From NCBI GenBank assembly GCA_027919835.1, contig JANVFP010000040.1:361299-425298 (forward strand): a stretch of 64,000 bases of DNA, given 5' to 3'. The notes under the pieces are model-generated. The model saw only the letters and a program-made list of their open reading frames with translations, did no database searches and was not told the origin of the DNA. The position numbers were made by a program, and so were the translations under genes. This DNA comes from Lentinula raphanica (Eukaryota; Basidiomycota; Agaricomycetes; Agaricales; Omphalotaceae). Of the stretch, positions 22,188-34,616 are shown piece after piece. How positions within the stretch are numbered: position 1 is the stretch's first letter; each line of letters begins with the position of its first letter.

Positions 22188-24032
22188 TTGGATGCCAAAA
22201 CATCTACAGAACTTCGGCAAGGCACGAGTTTCTATTATCATATCCAACTGCTGCACCTCGCCTCCCGTGATTTTAATGTGAAATGTACTTCGACCACCGC
22301 TGTCGCGCGGAGCAGGCCCACCACACAACACCTCTGTTGTCCCGCTCGTCCGTCCGTATTGTCACAGCTAAAGCGTCTGCTGACGCCCACTGCTTCGAGC
22401 CCATCTTTCAATGCTACAGACCACAACTCGGGGAACAAACCGACTCCCTTGCTATCTGATTCGCAAAGACGGCTCCCGTCAACCCAATGGAGACATACTC
22501 TCACTCAGCTACTCCCACCTTTGGGTTACGGTCATCAAAACCTTCGAGTCACAGACCGAAATTCTCGAATTATCGATCCTTTGGATGCGTGAAGATCCTC
22601 GCTCCATCAGTACGTTTGCTTGTTTGCTTATCACTCTAAGTCTGTTCACACTCCCTCTCACAAGGTGATTCTCCCGCTACGCAGAATTCAGATCCCAGTT
22701 CTATCTCAACTACGTTCTACTCGTATCGAACTCGTTCGGGTTGCAAGATACTCTTGAGAGGTCTTCCGATGGGTCGTTTCTTCACACGGTGTCACTCGTG
22801 TGCTACTTGGACAACGAACAGAGCGCCATCGCTCTGATCAAAGACGTAGCTGATGTCTTGGAATCCAATTCCGTCAATTCCACACTTACAGCACCTTCTT
22901 GAAAGCATTAACAGCAGCAAGATTATCCTTCCGAGGAGAAAACTGGCTCCTCTGACCTCCTCTGATGCGCTGAACGGACTATATCAACTGGTATCCCTTC
23001 GTCCCATGTCAATCACCTCTTCAACGTCCTGCGTCTCCTCTGGTAGATCAGCGGTTAGTATTGGCTGGGATGAAACTGGGTCAACTTGGAGCCTGCGGCG
23101 AAAGGAGAAGGAGACAAATGTCAGAGTCTTGAAGATGCTGAAAGGCGAAGAGGCAGAAAGCTAAGGGCCGCGAGAGCAGACGATCTTCTGAAGCGTCGAA
23201 GAAGGACGCCCATTGCAGACGCCCCTGTTCCTGGATATTCAGGAAGATTCACTCAAGCCATTACTATCCGTCAACTCTGGAACTGGAAGAGCTCCTCTGT
23301 CGACACTGGAGAAAGATGCGGTGCTGGTCGACTGTCTTCATCTGCATCCACTCTCTGCGCAACTCCTGGGAAGGAAACGTTCTCAAGGAATTCACGACAT
23401 TAGAATTTAGGATGGCGAAGGTATAGTCAATCCCTCTCTTTCTGCGTTATGTTCAATGGCTCAAATTCTTCTATGGGCTTCATTTCTATCCTCTCTGCTG
23501 CCCAACTTGTCAATCATTGGACTTGGAGGTGACTACCGTCGCGACTCCAAGTTCGCCTTTGCCTGGTGCTTCTCCTTGGAGACTTCCGAACATCCAGACC
23601 CCGCAGGACAGCCCGACCAAGAAGACTCTATCCGGGACGACCGAGGAACGGGTACAGTCAAAGCAGGAAATGTCCGCTGGACCTCCTCGAACAACAGATT
23701 GCTCCTTGGCCGGTGTTGAACTCTTCCTTCCCTCAAACTGAGACAACGTCCAAAGGATCACCTGGGATTCTAGGTATGCACAAGAGGACCATGACGCCTT
23801 CAGAATATCTTCCTGAATCCTCTCCTTCACCCCCCATACGACCTCTTAGCCCAGAGAGATTATGCAATATCATCGCAAACGTTAGTACTAGACCGCCACC
23901 GAAGCATGGAGCTAGTACCTCCGAGTCCTTTGAAGTCATCATCGTCGCAGGACGTGAGCTCGCGCCTTCAACAACATTTGGCTCAAGGACTTCTTGAGGT
24001 GGCTCGGAATCTTCGATCAGCTCTTTGAATGA
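22188..24032 (+). CDS. Possible unidentified multi-exon gene, boundaries unknown
   Basis: Several separate plus-strand segments look translated. 22690-22905 gives FSRYAEFRSQFYLNYVLLVS and continues with YLDNEQSAIALIKDVADVLE. 23210-23403 gives PLFLDIQEDSLKPLLSVNSG. 23520-23741 gives PSSPLPGASPWRLPNIQTPQ. 23907-24029 gives SSRLQQHLAQGLLEVARNLR. Ser/Pro-rich linkers and short putative introns lie between them, but I could not build one continuous model or find an ATG with confidence. No family is recognised. It may be a real Ser/Pro-rich protein or a decaying gene. Confidence 0.3.
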
Positions 24033-24239
24033 CATCTACAATCCAGTTTCTCCTACTAATGGACGTGCAACAACGCAGTCGCCGGGGCAGTTAGGGCACT
24101 ATCCCTTTCGGAGAAAAATTTCACTTCTAGTCGACCACTCTCCTATGAGGTGTTCAGGGTGGACCGGTCATTTCGGAGTACTATGTGGATGACTGGGAGT
24201 ATCAGACTGAGCCTTCTGCTACTAGTAGTAGAACAATTT

Positions 24240-24660
24240 AAAGTTGCCAGTTACTAGTAAATATGATTGAACAATGAGAACTTCAAAATTTCAGGCTAAT
24301 ATCAGTGCCAAGGCTAGTAATATGGTTTCCTATATCCTGGTGATCACAATATAGAGAAACCAGTGCCAATATAAGTTATGATTATCAGAATATAGATTCC
24401 CAAGTTAAAGTGACCATAAGAGCTCTCAAAGCTCCCTGGGTGGTTTGAAAGATATTCAAAATTGCCTAGAGTGCCCTAAGCACCTGAGTGCTCCAGAGCA
24501 CCTCAGAGCACCTCAAAGACCCCAGAGACTTCACAAGTACTCTGAAGCCCTTCAAAAGAACTTTTGTCAAAAGTGATTTTCCTGATGTAGGTATCACATC
24601 CACATGTAATATATTGCCAAGTTCTCCAGAGTCCTCCCCACTGTGTAGCATGTTCAATCA
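24240..24660. repeat. Repeat debris related to 2460-3360
   Basis: This block has AT-rich DNA and reiterated words such as CAGAGCACCTCAAAG. Read on the minus strand, the word TTTGAGGTGCTCTG occurs repeatedly, as it does on the plus strand near 2531. This suggests two diverged, oppositely oriented copies of one repeat family. No coding capacity was seen. Confidence 0.5.
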
Positions 24661-25219
24661 ATCTCGACAGGTAGCGGGCTTTGCCGCTCGCCGGCCCTAC
24701 TGGTTATCCAATTGCTGCTACATGGACTGCCTATACGCTGTGTTCCAGTGGGTTCCTATCTCTCCACAAATACAATTTGAGGGCGAAACCCTCCAACTTT
24801 TTGCCATCGATCTGTAGGAAAACCCCTTGGTGCCAATGGTGGTAATTCTTCCTAAGCAAACAAATAAACGCCGTTGGGAACTGACGCGGACGTTCTCTGG
24901 TTTTCGGTTCCTCGGTTTCCAATGCATCTGAACGCCTTTTCAAGGTGCCTCGATAACACTGCGCGCACGTCGGGCTGCACGTTTCGCTTTCCGCGTTCTT
25001 TGAAAGTGCAATCTGCGTTGAGCCTGGTGAAGGATAGAACATTCTGATTTCTTTGTGAAAGAAAACTGAGGCACAGCACATACTTGAGTAACGCTGACGC
25101 ACTAGAGATATTATTGGTGAAATTACAGCTAGATTTTTGAGCAGTAGAAGCAAAGCCAGGTTATGAGTAGGGAAGAGATAGGTTGGCACGCGACACGCGA
25201 CTCGAGATGATGAGTCATC

Positions 25220-25814
25220 TAGCCTGGTTCTAAGGGTTTGAGGGACCCTCATGGGTCATAAGGTTCAGGCTCCGATGCCCTGCCGAACTTGTCCCGGTGT
25301 GGGAAACACAGCGACGGCGGACGCTCTTGTTCTTCCATTACCATTACTTACCCATTGCATACCTTGCCCTCATTGAAGACATGCTAGACGCGAGCCATTC
25401 AGCCACTCCTCGATAATATGTACAAATCTTGTACAAGATATGGAGGTGAGGGGGATTGTAGTTACTATGTAGTGGTGATTAGCTTTTGTTATGGATTTCC
25501 TGGCTCCGACTTGGTGCCATAGCTTGTACTAAATTATCATAGCTCATGGACAGTATGGTACAGGGCATTATCATCAACATATGGCGAAAGGGATGAGGAA
25601 GGAGTGACTTTGAAGCAGCCTCAAAGCACTGTATATTTCATATCTTATCCATAATCTTATCTCTTTCTGTTATCGCAATACAATTTTTGGTGATATCACG
25701 TCGGAGTTCGAACCTTATTGACCCATGAGGGTCCCTCGAACCCTTAGAACCAGGCATTATTCACGATTCCGAACGAGTTTACTCTTCGTGAACTAGAGAC
25801 GGCTAGCCAGGCTA
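25220..25814. mobile_element. MITE, 595 bp, TAGCCTGG/CCAGGCTA ends, 9-bp target duplication
   Basis: The element starts TAGCCTGG at 25220 and ends CCAGGCTA at 25814. It is flanked by the 9-bp direct repeat TGAGTCATC (25211-25219 and 25815-25823). Inside, a longer inverted pair of about 44 bp joins 25222-25265 with 25711-25755 (GCCTGGTTCTAAGGGTT on one arm, its complement with two differences on the other). The last 48 bp are homologous to the 47-bp insertion at 42884-42930. No open frame resembles a transposase, so it is non-autonomous. A 9-bp duplication fits Mutator-like elements. It lies 141 bp upstream of the proposed pseudouridine synthase start. Confidence 0.75.
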
Positions 25815-25955
25815 TGAGTCATCGTTTTTTCGCCTTCCTTCGCATCTTCCACCGTGGCGTCACCAGGGTTTTCCAACATCATTGGCCGTGTTCGAGTCAT
25901 TCGTCCTCCGTCGTTGATTCCAGTACAAGAACAATTCCAACATATAATCTCTTGT

Positions 25956-28223
25956 ATGATCATGTCCAGCCTCGGTGGCCAAATTTCACCAGTGCCTTCA
26001 ACTGGTCCTGGACTCAAAAAGATTCCGCCTTACTGGTACCCTTATACGACGTATGCAAAGGAAAGATGGATTGGACGTGAACTGTTAGAAGTCGTATCGA
26101 CAGAATTTAGAGATCGGTCTATGGAATACTATGTGTGTAATGACCTTTCGTGTCCGTATCACTTTGCTTACCTGCGGAACAAGAGATATGCACTGGAGTC
26201 TGGTGTTACTACAATCAATGGTCAGGTTGCGAGTCCGACCCACATCATACAAAACGGAGATCGCATGGAGTTTGTGGTTCAGTGTCCTTTCCTGGATCGT
26301 TGTATCAATTATCCTGCGCAGAAACGTTGTACATCGGCATGAACCTCCTGTGACGGCTACACCTATCAAGATCCTGTTCGAAGATAAGGAAAGAGAATTC
26401 ATCGTCGTAGACAAACCCGGCAGCATCGTTCGTTCGTTCAGTCCAGCCTAGGACTCGATGTGTTATCTCACTAGACCCTCATTTTAGCCTGTGCATGCCT
26501 CGGGAAGATACCACCGGAACACACTAGTCGCCATTCTGATGAGTGATTTTGGTTACGAAAAGGTTTACAGTAAGTTCGAACTAGACTACATCGACCACCA
26601 ATCTTCACTGCCCTTGAGCATAGCTGTCAATCGTCTGGATAGACTTACATCCGGGCTAATGATCCTCCCTACATCTCCTGATTGTGCTCGAAAACTCACG
26701 AAAGAATTCGTATCGGGCACTGTTCGTAAAGAATACGTTGCACGCGTCAACGGTAGATTTCCCGAGTGAGTCCTTTATAGGCCTTACGTTTCTGCCAAAC
26801 TAATCATCGTACCTAGTGGTGATGTGGTCTGTGAACAGCCATTATTGACGGTCGGTGCGTATCTTATTTCAAAGATTTAGTCGCTAGACTCATAAGCAAG
26901 TTCAGATCGCCAAATGGGTCTAAACATCGTTCATGAACAAGGTCGAAGTGCTAAAACAATCTTCAATCTCATACGGTATGATGAGAATTCCGACACTAGT
27001 GTCGTCCATTGCAAGCCGATGACTGGTCGCTGTACGAGTCTGAATTCTTCTGCAATCATCATGCATTCATTCAGTCATCATGAACCTTACTAGCTCACCA
27101 ACTCCGAGTACACCTTCAGTATCTCGGCCATCCCATCTCGAATGATCCTGTATACGGAGATCCTAGAATCTGGGTAAGCTCGTCATCTTGCTAGTCTCCC
27201 GTTCATTAATTCATATCACGTTCAAGGGCGAGAAAATGGGAAAAGGAGGAATAGATACGGTACCAAGCGATGAGCGTGCCGCTCCTGCACCACCTCCGCA
27301 TCTTTCTGATTGCCTCGAAGGCAATCCTGAATCACTGTCCGGGACATCTCAGAACACAAACGTGGAAGAATCCCAAACTGCGAATCTACCTCGTGCAAAA
27401 CTACTTCCGAGAGAAACGGGTGAGGATATCGGCATGGGCTCTCCAGTACCGTTATCGAGTGAAGCAGTGGGCGTCATAACCAAGCTGCGGAATATGAAGG
27501 TATGTGTTTTCGAACTCAATCAGCTAAGGTTTAACACTGAAGTTGTGCACTCAGGATGAAGCTCAAGACTGGAGTCGCTGGAGAGATGTTATCTTCCGTG
27601 CCAAGGGTACATTACGTGCCCCTCGAGAACTGGCGTTGAAGAAACCACCGCCAGGCAACAAAAAGAAGAAAAACAAGGGGGAGTTTGTCGATGAACAACT
27701 GAACGCTGCTATGAAGGGCATCAGTGTCAACGACAGTTCCACAAATTCTACCACTGCGAACGATACGACTGTGCCCTTGAGCGAGCTATCAAGCGAAATC
27801 TCTACGCCGCTGGAGGGAGTTGAACTTATGCCAGTCACACAATCATCCTCGACATCATCAACATCCGGCACAACAACATATTTCAAACCCAAATCCAAAG
27901 AGCCATTGCCTCTCGTTCGCATACCTGATCCCGCCGAACCTATACAACTCACCGTCGACGAAGCGATCTCTCTTTCCGAAGAGCGAATCACAGCATCTGC
28001 TGATCCCAATGCTCGCCCTGAGCAATTCCCCCAAGGTCCAGCTGCAGAATCAAATGAGAAACAGCTGTATTGCCCGGAATGCTACCTCCCGCTCCATCCA
28101 GATCCAATCCCAGAGAAGCTGTATATATTTCTTCATGCTTTGAGGTACACGACGAGCTTAGGGACATTCGAGACGGAGATGCCGGCTTGGAGTGCAGAAG
28201 GTTATTCCTGGGATCGAAGCTAG
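25956..28223 (+). CDS. RluA-family RNA pseudouridine synthase (Pus9/Rib2-C-terminal type)
   Basis: Converts specific uridines in RNA, probably tRNA position 32, to pseudouridine. First in-frame ATGs are at 25956 and 25962. After splicing the protein reads [20 protein letters not shown], an S4-like segment ([30 protein letters not shown]), [22 protein letters not shown] and the catalytic motif [14 protein letters not shown] (Asp nucleophile in RLD). [30 protein letters not shown] and, near 27100, [16 protein letters not shown] follow. The C-terminus has [14 protein letters not shown] and [13 protein letters not shown], as in fungal homologues. A Ser/Thr-rich insert lies around 27650-27900. No deaminase domain is attached, unlike yeast Rib2, so Pus9-like is the better label. 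Convergent with YTM1. Confidence 0.88.
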
Positions 28224-28376
28224 TGTACATGTAGCCTGTAGGCTGGATTTAGTGTTATGCACACTAATTGAACTTGGCTAGCATCGTCGAAGTGAACTTA
28301 TATACCATGATCACAGCCTGAATGTCGATGTAAGCCTGTATATCTTCGTCAAAATATACAGTATCTGCTGCGCTCG

Positions 28377-29870
28377 TTATGAACGAATATCTTCCACAGC
28401 TTTCCAGACCTCAAAACCGCCTTCTCCGCCAACGCCAACCATTCCTCGCTTCCAATCAATACTCAACACTTTCTTCATGTCAGACCAAGCTTTGAAGCTA
28501 GTGATGGCGCTTTTCATACTACGTAGATCCCAGAGTCGAACGACGCCGTCATAAGCACCAGTGAAAACTTGATGTGGGGTCGCCCCGGTGGAAAGACATG
28601 ACGGAGTGGCATAGTGTAGGAGAGATCCTGAAGACGTCGTAGATGAAGTTGCCTCGCGGACATCGTATAGTGTGACTGTTCGGTCCGTAGATGCTGCAAG
28701 GGCTGTATGTCCATCTGAGTTTAGAGCGATATCTAAAAAGGGTTTCTCTGAGGATGTCTGGACGACGAAATAAATTCATCAGTTTTTTTACGAGTGAACA
28801 CATGGAAAGAAATGCTTACGATAGTGCGAGTACAGACACCATTCTCAATATCCCAAATCCTCACAGTGGAATCAAAGCCGCAACTATAGGCTTTGTCCTC
28901 ATTATCGGATATCCCAAATACGACTCGTGAGACACGAGCTGTATGGGATTTCAACACCATAGTGGGCGCTTTGCGTTTAACCGCGGACCCACCCGTTCCA
29001 CCATTCAGCTTTCGTCTCTTTTTACGCTCGCGTTCGTTGATCGGAGGTTCGGAAACTTCATCCGTAGTAGGGACCGTTGTGTCCCATAGACCAATGAGGG
29101 TATCCCATGAGGAAGTGAGTAGGTGGGTTCCAGAAGAGTTAGACACGATCGAAGAGACTGGAGCGGTATGTAGATGTAATCTCGCGAGGGGCTCGCTTTG
29201 AGGTTTAGACGTCGCGTCTGAGGGGAGCGATATCCGAGTTATTTGGGCAGTCAAATCGTGCGAGGAAGTCGCGATGAGATGCGAGGATTTATCTATTTCT
29301 ATGGTAGATTGTGGTTCGGGTATCATGCACAAGGATGTTATAGGTGCAGCGTGAGCTGAGGTGTTGTACACGAGCTTTTGTGAATAATCGAAAAAACGGA
29401 CGGTGCCATCGTAAGAGGCAGTGATGAAATGACTGAGAGACTTGCCTCAGTAATGCCCGAGAGTGAAAGGCATACGCTCACCTTTTTAGCTGGCAGGATA
29501 CAGAAGAAACCCAGTCTTCATGCGGTATATCTGACATTTTTTGAGGGGGCATCACCGACTCTATGTATTCGAGCTCCAGAGTTTCTTCCTATCACTTGGG
29601 CGATGAGCAGAGCGCATTGACTTAAATAGACAGAACGCATACTTCTCCGACGCCATTCTCTGCACACCATTCTCCCAAACTCGTCCTGAGCAGTTCACCT
29701 TTTACCAGAAAATCGAAAGGTATCGGTTTTGTCAAAGCCAAGGCTTTATTTATCAACTGCGATAGATGAAACCGTTTCCAGATTGAAGGGATCATGTATT
29801 TTTGAGTAGGAAGGGGATATGGTGTCTGCGTTGTGAATATAACAGAGCATGATGCTGTACTTGACGCCAT
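28377..29870 (-). CDS. YTM1: Ribosome biogenesis WD40 protein YTM1 (WDR12)
   Basis: Component of the PeBoW/NOP7 complex needed for 60S ribosomal subunit maturation in the nucleolus. ATG at 29870 begins an N-terminal NLE domain (SVIFTTQTPYPLP, YMIPSIWKRFHLSQLINKAL, PFDFLVKGELLRTSLGEW), which in the family binds the MIDAS domain of Rea1. WD repeats follow after introns: ASYDGTVRFFDYS, HTAPVSSIVSNSSGTHLLTS, SWDTLIGLWDT, SHTARVSRVVFG, GFDSTVRIWDIE, STDRTVTLYDVRE, GAYDGVVRLWDLR and the ending FEVWKAVEDIRS. A Lys/Arg-rich insertion (RERKKRRKLNGG) interrupts a middle blade, as in relatives. It shares a 133-bp divergent promoter with EMC1. Confidence 0.92.
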
Positions 29871-30003
29871 TCTTGCAGGAGAGAGTAAAGACGCAGAGAA
29901 CAGATCGAAAAATTGATGGCGCAATTGTACTAGTCACGTGCTCTTCGGCCCACTCCGAAGCGCGGTGACGACGCGATGCAAACTTGTCTTTTTTCGAATT
30001 GCC
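29871..30003. promoter_or_regulatory. Divergent promoter between YTM1 and EMC1
   Basis: 133 bp separate the two start codons. The segment next to EMC1 carries a near-palindromic ATGCAATTGCAT at 30004-30015 that spans the EMC1 start. CACGTG (29934-29939), an E-box, lies in the middle, on the EMC1-distal side. Confidence 0.6.
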
Positions 30004-33000
30004 ATGCAATTGCATGCAATTACCCTCTTCTTCTTATCTCTTTGGTTGCAGTTATCTTCTGCTTTACACGAATCAGATGCTGGTGTAGTCGACTGGCACA
30101 AAAGTTTTGTCGGCGTACCCAATACAGACACCAAACACACTGCCCCAACTTTTCATGAAGCCTCACAACAAAGCGTGTTATTAACGGCAACGAGCAGTAA
30201 TGCTCTGGCTGCTTTGAACCCTCTGACTGGCTCGGTAGAGTGGAGATATGTATTCGATCCTCAGGATAATGTTGTAACCTATCAAAAGCAAGGCTCAGGT
30301 GCGTGAATTGACTCCGGTTAGTTATCTTCCATTGACTGATTATGTTTTCGTAGTTGTGGCAAGTCTTTCTGGCCCAGGAGGAGCTAATCTTCGGTCATTC
30401 AATGTATTAAATGGCGAAATGCTGCTAGAGAAGTCATTACATCGACCGAACACAGGATTTCTCATCCAACCAAATAGTCTCGGTACCTACATCGCTTTCG
30501 GAAAGCAGACAAGAGAGATCTATACGTTGACCAACGGCCGGACGGTAAATCTCGTCAATGGGAGCGATATTTCTTGGACGTGGACCGCTGAAGAACAAGG
30601 GCAAGTGGTCCGTTCACTCACCAATCGTTTCTCCTCAGTCTCATCCTTCCGATAGATCCCAAGTTCTGTACTCGGCACTATCTGTGAATGAGGACGCTTT
30701 GTATCTAGTTGGGCTAGAGGCTTCTTTCGCATCGTACGCACTACATGTCGTCGCGCTTTCTCCCACTAGCGGACAAGTCCTTTCGTCGTCAACTCTCCCT
30801 TCGAGCATTTCCAGCGGACTCGACGACTTCCTTGTACTTCCGAACGCTATAGTCTGGCTAGAGGATGGCGTCCTCAAACATTTCACACTATCACCTTCGT
30901 TAAAGGGGAAAGTGAAGTCCCAAAAATCTGCTTCGTTCAAGAAGCTGGTGGACGTTGGGCTTTCCTCTCATGGATTCTTCATGGCTTGTCAAGACGATAC
31001 AACTGATCAACTCATGAGCATCACCAACGGTGAGCTTGGCGTTACGAAGAAGTTCAATCCATCTGCGCAATCTCTGTATACCGGTCAAATGGGTAAAGAC
31101 GGCCAACCCTATATAACATGTTTATCTTGGTCGCCAAACACCCAAGTAAGCACTTTCTCCAGCTGATCTCTTCGCCTTGCCCCCCACTTACAGCTTTGCT
31201 GGCATAGGCTGCTAGTGCGGAAGTCCATTCGCTCGAGCCAGGTGCACTTGTCACAGAATATTCTCTTCCCTTCGACACCAATACTCACGGATCCATCATC
31301 CACGTAAGTATGCTTTTTACCAACGTCAATACCTGCTAAAACGGTTTCCGAAGGTGGCAATGGATCTTTTGATGGACTCTCGCGTGCGTGTCTTCCTTAC
31401 GACCACAACCGGGGCCGTTCAGATCTGGGAAGGGAGTCAACATATGTGGACACGTGAAGAAGGACTCTCAGAACTGAACGCTGTGAAATTCGTGGAGCTA
31501 CCCGAACGTGTATCAGTGTTGGGAGAGGGACTTTCAGAAGAAGGATTCGTAGAACGACTTCTCAGGCAGGTCAAGGACGCGAAAGATCTTCCAGGATATA
31601 TCGTTCATTTCATCCGGCGGTTCGCCACTGGTTCGTACGAATCAGCGACTTCCTCGGCAATTGTCCATCCTTCGTCCGTATCCGCTACTCAGATTCCGTT
31701 CAGAGATGCTTTTGGCTTCAGACAGGTCTTGGTCTCGAGTACGGCTTATGGAAAGGTATACGGAATCGATACGGGTAATGGGGAAATTCTATGGAGTAGG
31801 ACTCTAGGAACTGGACACGAACGTGGAACGAAGATTGTACCTCTTGCAGATAAGATGTTCGTCTTGAAGAATGTGGCGGATGTAGATGCTAGCTCGCCAG
31901 GAACGGGACCGGAAATAGTTCTTCTGGCGGACTCAGTGACTGAAGATGTATGTTTGCATGCTTTGTCATTGCATTGTGATCTCAAATGTCATTCTACAGT
32001 CCACTGTCGAGAACGTACTCTTGTTTCATCTCAATGCTCTCACAGGACAAGATGTGATACAGCACTCGAAGTCCGATGGAGACTTGCAGGGTTCATCTAT
32101 TGCGTCTAAGCCTATAGACGATGCGTATATACTAGAATTAGAAGGACACAAAATCGTCGTCCTAATAGACTCTCAATTCAAGGTAGGTTTCCTGATTCGT
32201 ATCATAACAAAACTTCTCTACTGATACACGTCTTTGCTCAGGTCCATTTATATCCCGACAACGCTGAGACCCACAGACTGTTTTCAGCTGCCACTGCATC
32301 CCTTTCTGCTCCTTTGCGCGTTACTTCTGCACAAGGTCATCGTCGTCTCATAGGCCATCAATTTGACAAGAAAGAAATTGTCGATGCGTCAGATCAGGAG
32401 AAATTTGAGTATACAGCTTTCCCCACTTGGACGTTCTCATTCCCAGAAGGTCATGACGTTCAAGCTATCGTGGCCCCCATCCGCAATCCAGTCGCATCAC
32501 TCGGGAAGGTTCTAGGAAATCGTACCACGTTGTACAAATATCTAAACCCTCACCTCTTGGTGGTTCTCACCGCTCCACATTCGACCACGGTCCTCACTCC
32601 AACCGCTCACTGCGGCCTGTACCTGGTCGACAGTGTGAAGGGAAGCATCATTTACGAAGCTAGCTTACCCGCAGAAGGAAACGCGTGCAACGTCAAAGCT
32701 ACCTTCGCGGAAAATTGGCTCGTCTACCATTACTATGATGATGAATATCAGGGTTCCGGACAAGCCAAGGGCTACAAGATGGTCACTGTAGAACTGTATG
32801 AAGGCAAGCAAGTCGACGAAAAGACTCTTAGGTACGTTTGGAAAGCAAGATAGTTTTCTCTCATGTGTCTTACATCGATGTACTAGTTCCTCGCTAAGTT
32901 CTTACTCGGATAAGATGGTCGAAGTCACAGCTTACGAACAGTCGTTCATCTACCCGCACGCCGTCTCAGCCATCACTCTTACGTCTACCAAGTTTGGTAT

Positions 33001-33535
33001 AACGAGTAAAGATATCATAGGTATGTCGTCGAGTACACTTGGGGATTCATCTCTTAACTGACGAATGCCCACATAGTCGCGAACGTCAATGGCAAGATCC
33101 AGTCGATATCGCGAAGATTATTGAATCCACGTCGTCCGATTGGCCGGAAACCTTCCTCTGAAGAGCAGGAGGAACAACTCATCCAATACGACCCGTTATT
33201 GCCTGATGATCCACGAAAGGTAATCTCGCACAACTACGATGTGAGCATACACTCCACTGCACATCTTCGGCTCGCTCATACTTGTTCATGTTTAGGTTGC
33301 ACGCGTCCGCTCAATAACAACATCTCCCGCGCTTCTGGAATCAACTTCGCTGGTGTTTGCCTATGGGCTTGACCTATTCCTTACGAGGGTAGCACCATCG
33401 AACACCTTTGATGTCCTTAATGAGAGTTTCAACAAGCTGCAGTTGGTGCTAACAGTGATGGGGTTGGCCGCGGCTATCTTTGTTACCAGGCCTATGGTGA
33501 GAAGGAAGAAGTTGAGAGAGAAGTGGTATTATTGA
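30004..33535 (+). CDS. EMC1: ER membrane protein complex subunit 1 (EMC1)
   Basis: Large lumenal subunit of the EMC insertase in the endoplasmic reticulum. ATG at 30004 gives a cleavable signal peptide (MQLHAITLFFLSLWLQLSSA), followed by GVVDWHKSFVGVP. The PQQ-like beta-propeller start is typical of the family (SSNALAALNPLTGSVEWRY; LSGPGGANLRSFNVLNGEML). Later exons include YGIDTGNGEILWSRTLG, then the conserved C-terminal EMC1 domain (LNPHLLVVLT, LVYHYYDDEYQG, VTAYEQSFIYPHAVSAITLT, LNPRRPIGRKP, LPDDPRKVISHNY). It ends with one membrane helix (LQLVLTVMGLAAAIFVT) and a basic tail RRKKLREKWYY. About ten introns of 45-70 bp were inferred. Appears complete. Confidence 0.93.
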
Positions 33536-34442
33536 GGGTTCTGCCGGTTGATGTATTTATTCCGGTATTGGATCTCATCGTCTTTGCTCGCTCCTACTAG
33601 GGGATTTTCACTTCCTCCAAACACTCTCAGACCTGAAAACAACAAAAAAATAATTTGTCTACAACGTTTCCCTTCAGTACACCTCGGAGTCTTGGACAAT
33701 ACCTTTTCCCTGTGATCTCCTACAAAGGTACGGACGTTCACCGAGGTGATAGGTGTTCGATGGTTATACCCGGGAAGCTGAGGCGGTGGCGAAGTGATTG
33801 CTCTGTCCGGCGTAGTGCTCTGTTCCCTAGCGCACCGTGGCGTGAAACGTCGACTAGCTGCACTTCACTCGACTTGAGACAGTACGCCTGATATCGGAAA
33901 CAGCAAAACACGACAATTGACATTGTGCATGAATGAAGATCAAACTCTAGTCTCCCAAATCATAGAATCCCATAAATCGTAGGACGTATCATATGAAGAT
34001 TCGAGAATTTTTGAAAATGTCCAACAATGTTCAGAATATTAGTGTATGAAAGCAAAGTAAGAGCTACCGACAGGTAAAAAGAATGATACGTGAAGAGTAG
34101 CATAATCCGAATGGTGAATGTGAATAGTCTATGGTTGATAGGAGAATAAAGGGACCGAGTAGAAGGAGGTAACAGGAGGTAGAAGGGTAGAGGGCCCCAA
34201 GCACTAGCAGATACTAGCGGACATCGCGTAAAGAACAAAGGGGCATGGAAGCCTCAAGGGATGAGAGGCCCTTCGTTCTAGTTATGGGAAAAGTCAGGGA
34301 TGATGGTCGACAAAGAGGAGGATGCATGCTAAGCACCTTGCCTGTCTTGGCGGTCGATGACAGTTGGAATGCTCATCTACGTTGAGGAACCATAGATGTC
34401 GACGGGACAGCTCGTGCTTCTGTAAAAAGAGGTATAATCAGC
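33536..34442. other. Intergenic, no gene supported
   Basis: Contains the 3' flanks of EMC1 and of the small secreted protein gene, plus AG-rich DNA near 34140-34200. No exon-like segment was identified. Confidence 0.45.
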
Positions 34443-34616
34443 TCAATTCGAAAAACAAAAACTGTCGCGTTTGAAAGTCGTACGGTTCAAGCGGCGAGTA
34501 GGAGGTAGGGGAGGGAGACCTGCAGCCAAGCGTTTGGCATTGGTGGTGGGCGTGGGCGAGGCAGACACCACAGCAGCGAGTGCAACCATAGTAGCGAACA
34601 CGAAAGAGAACTTCAT
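34443..34616 (-). CDS. Small secreted pro-peptide-like protein (57 aa)
   Basis: ATG at 34616 gives a clear signal peptide (MKFSFVFATMVALAAVVSA), then SPTPTTNAKRLAAGLPPLPP and TRRLNRTTFKRDSFCFSN. The motif GLPPLPPxRR after a Thr-rich segment is one I associate with small secreted proteins that recur in Agaricomycetes. Dibasic KR and RR sites at three places could be cut by a Kex2-type protease, releasing short peptides. The function is unknown. No intron is needed, although the last residues before the stop could be altered by splicing. Upstream DNA on the minus strand (34617-34800) would hold the promoter. Confidence 0.65.
   Translation of the reverse strand: MKFSFVFATMVALAAVVSASPTPTTNAKRLAAGLPPLPPTRRLNRTTFKRDSFCFSN

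Noticed and set aside
24731..25252. 173-codon minus-strand open frame
   Set aside because: It begins inside the MITE at 25220-25814 and has no protein-like motifs; probably chance.
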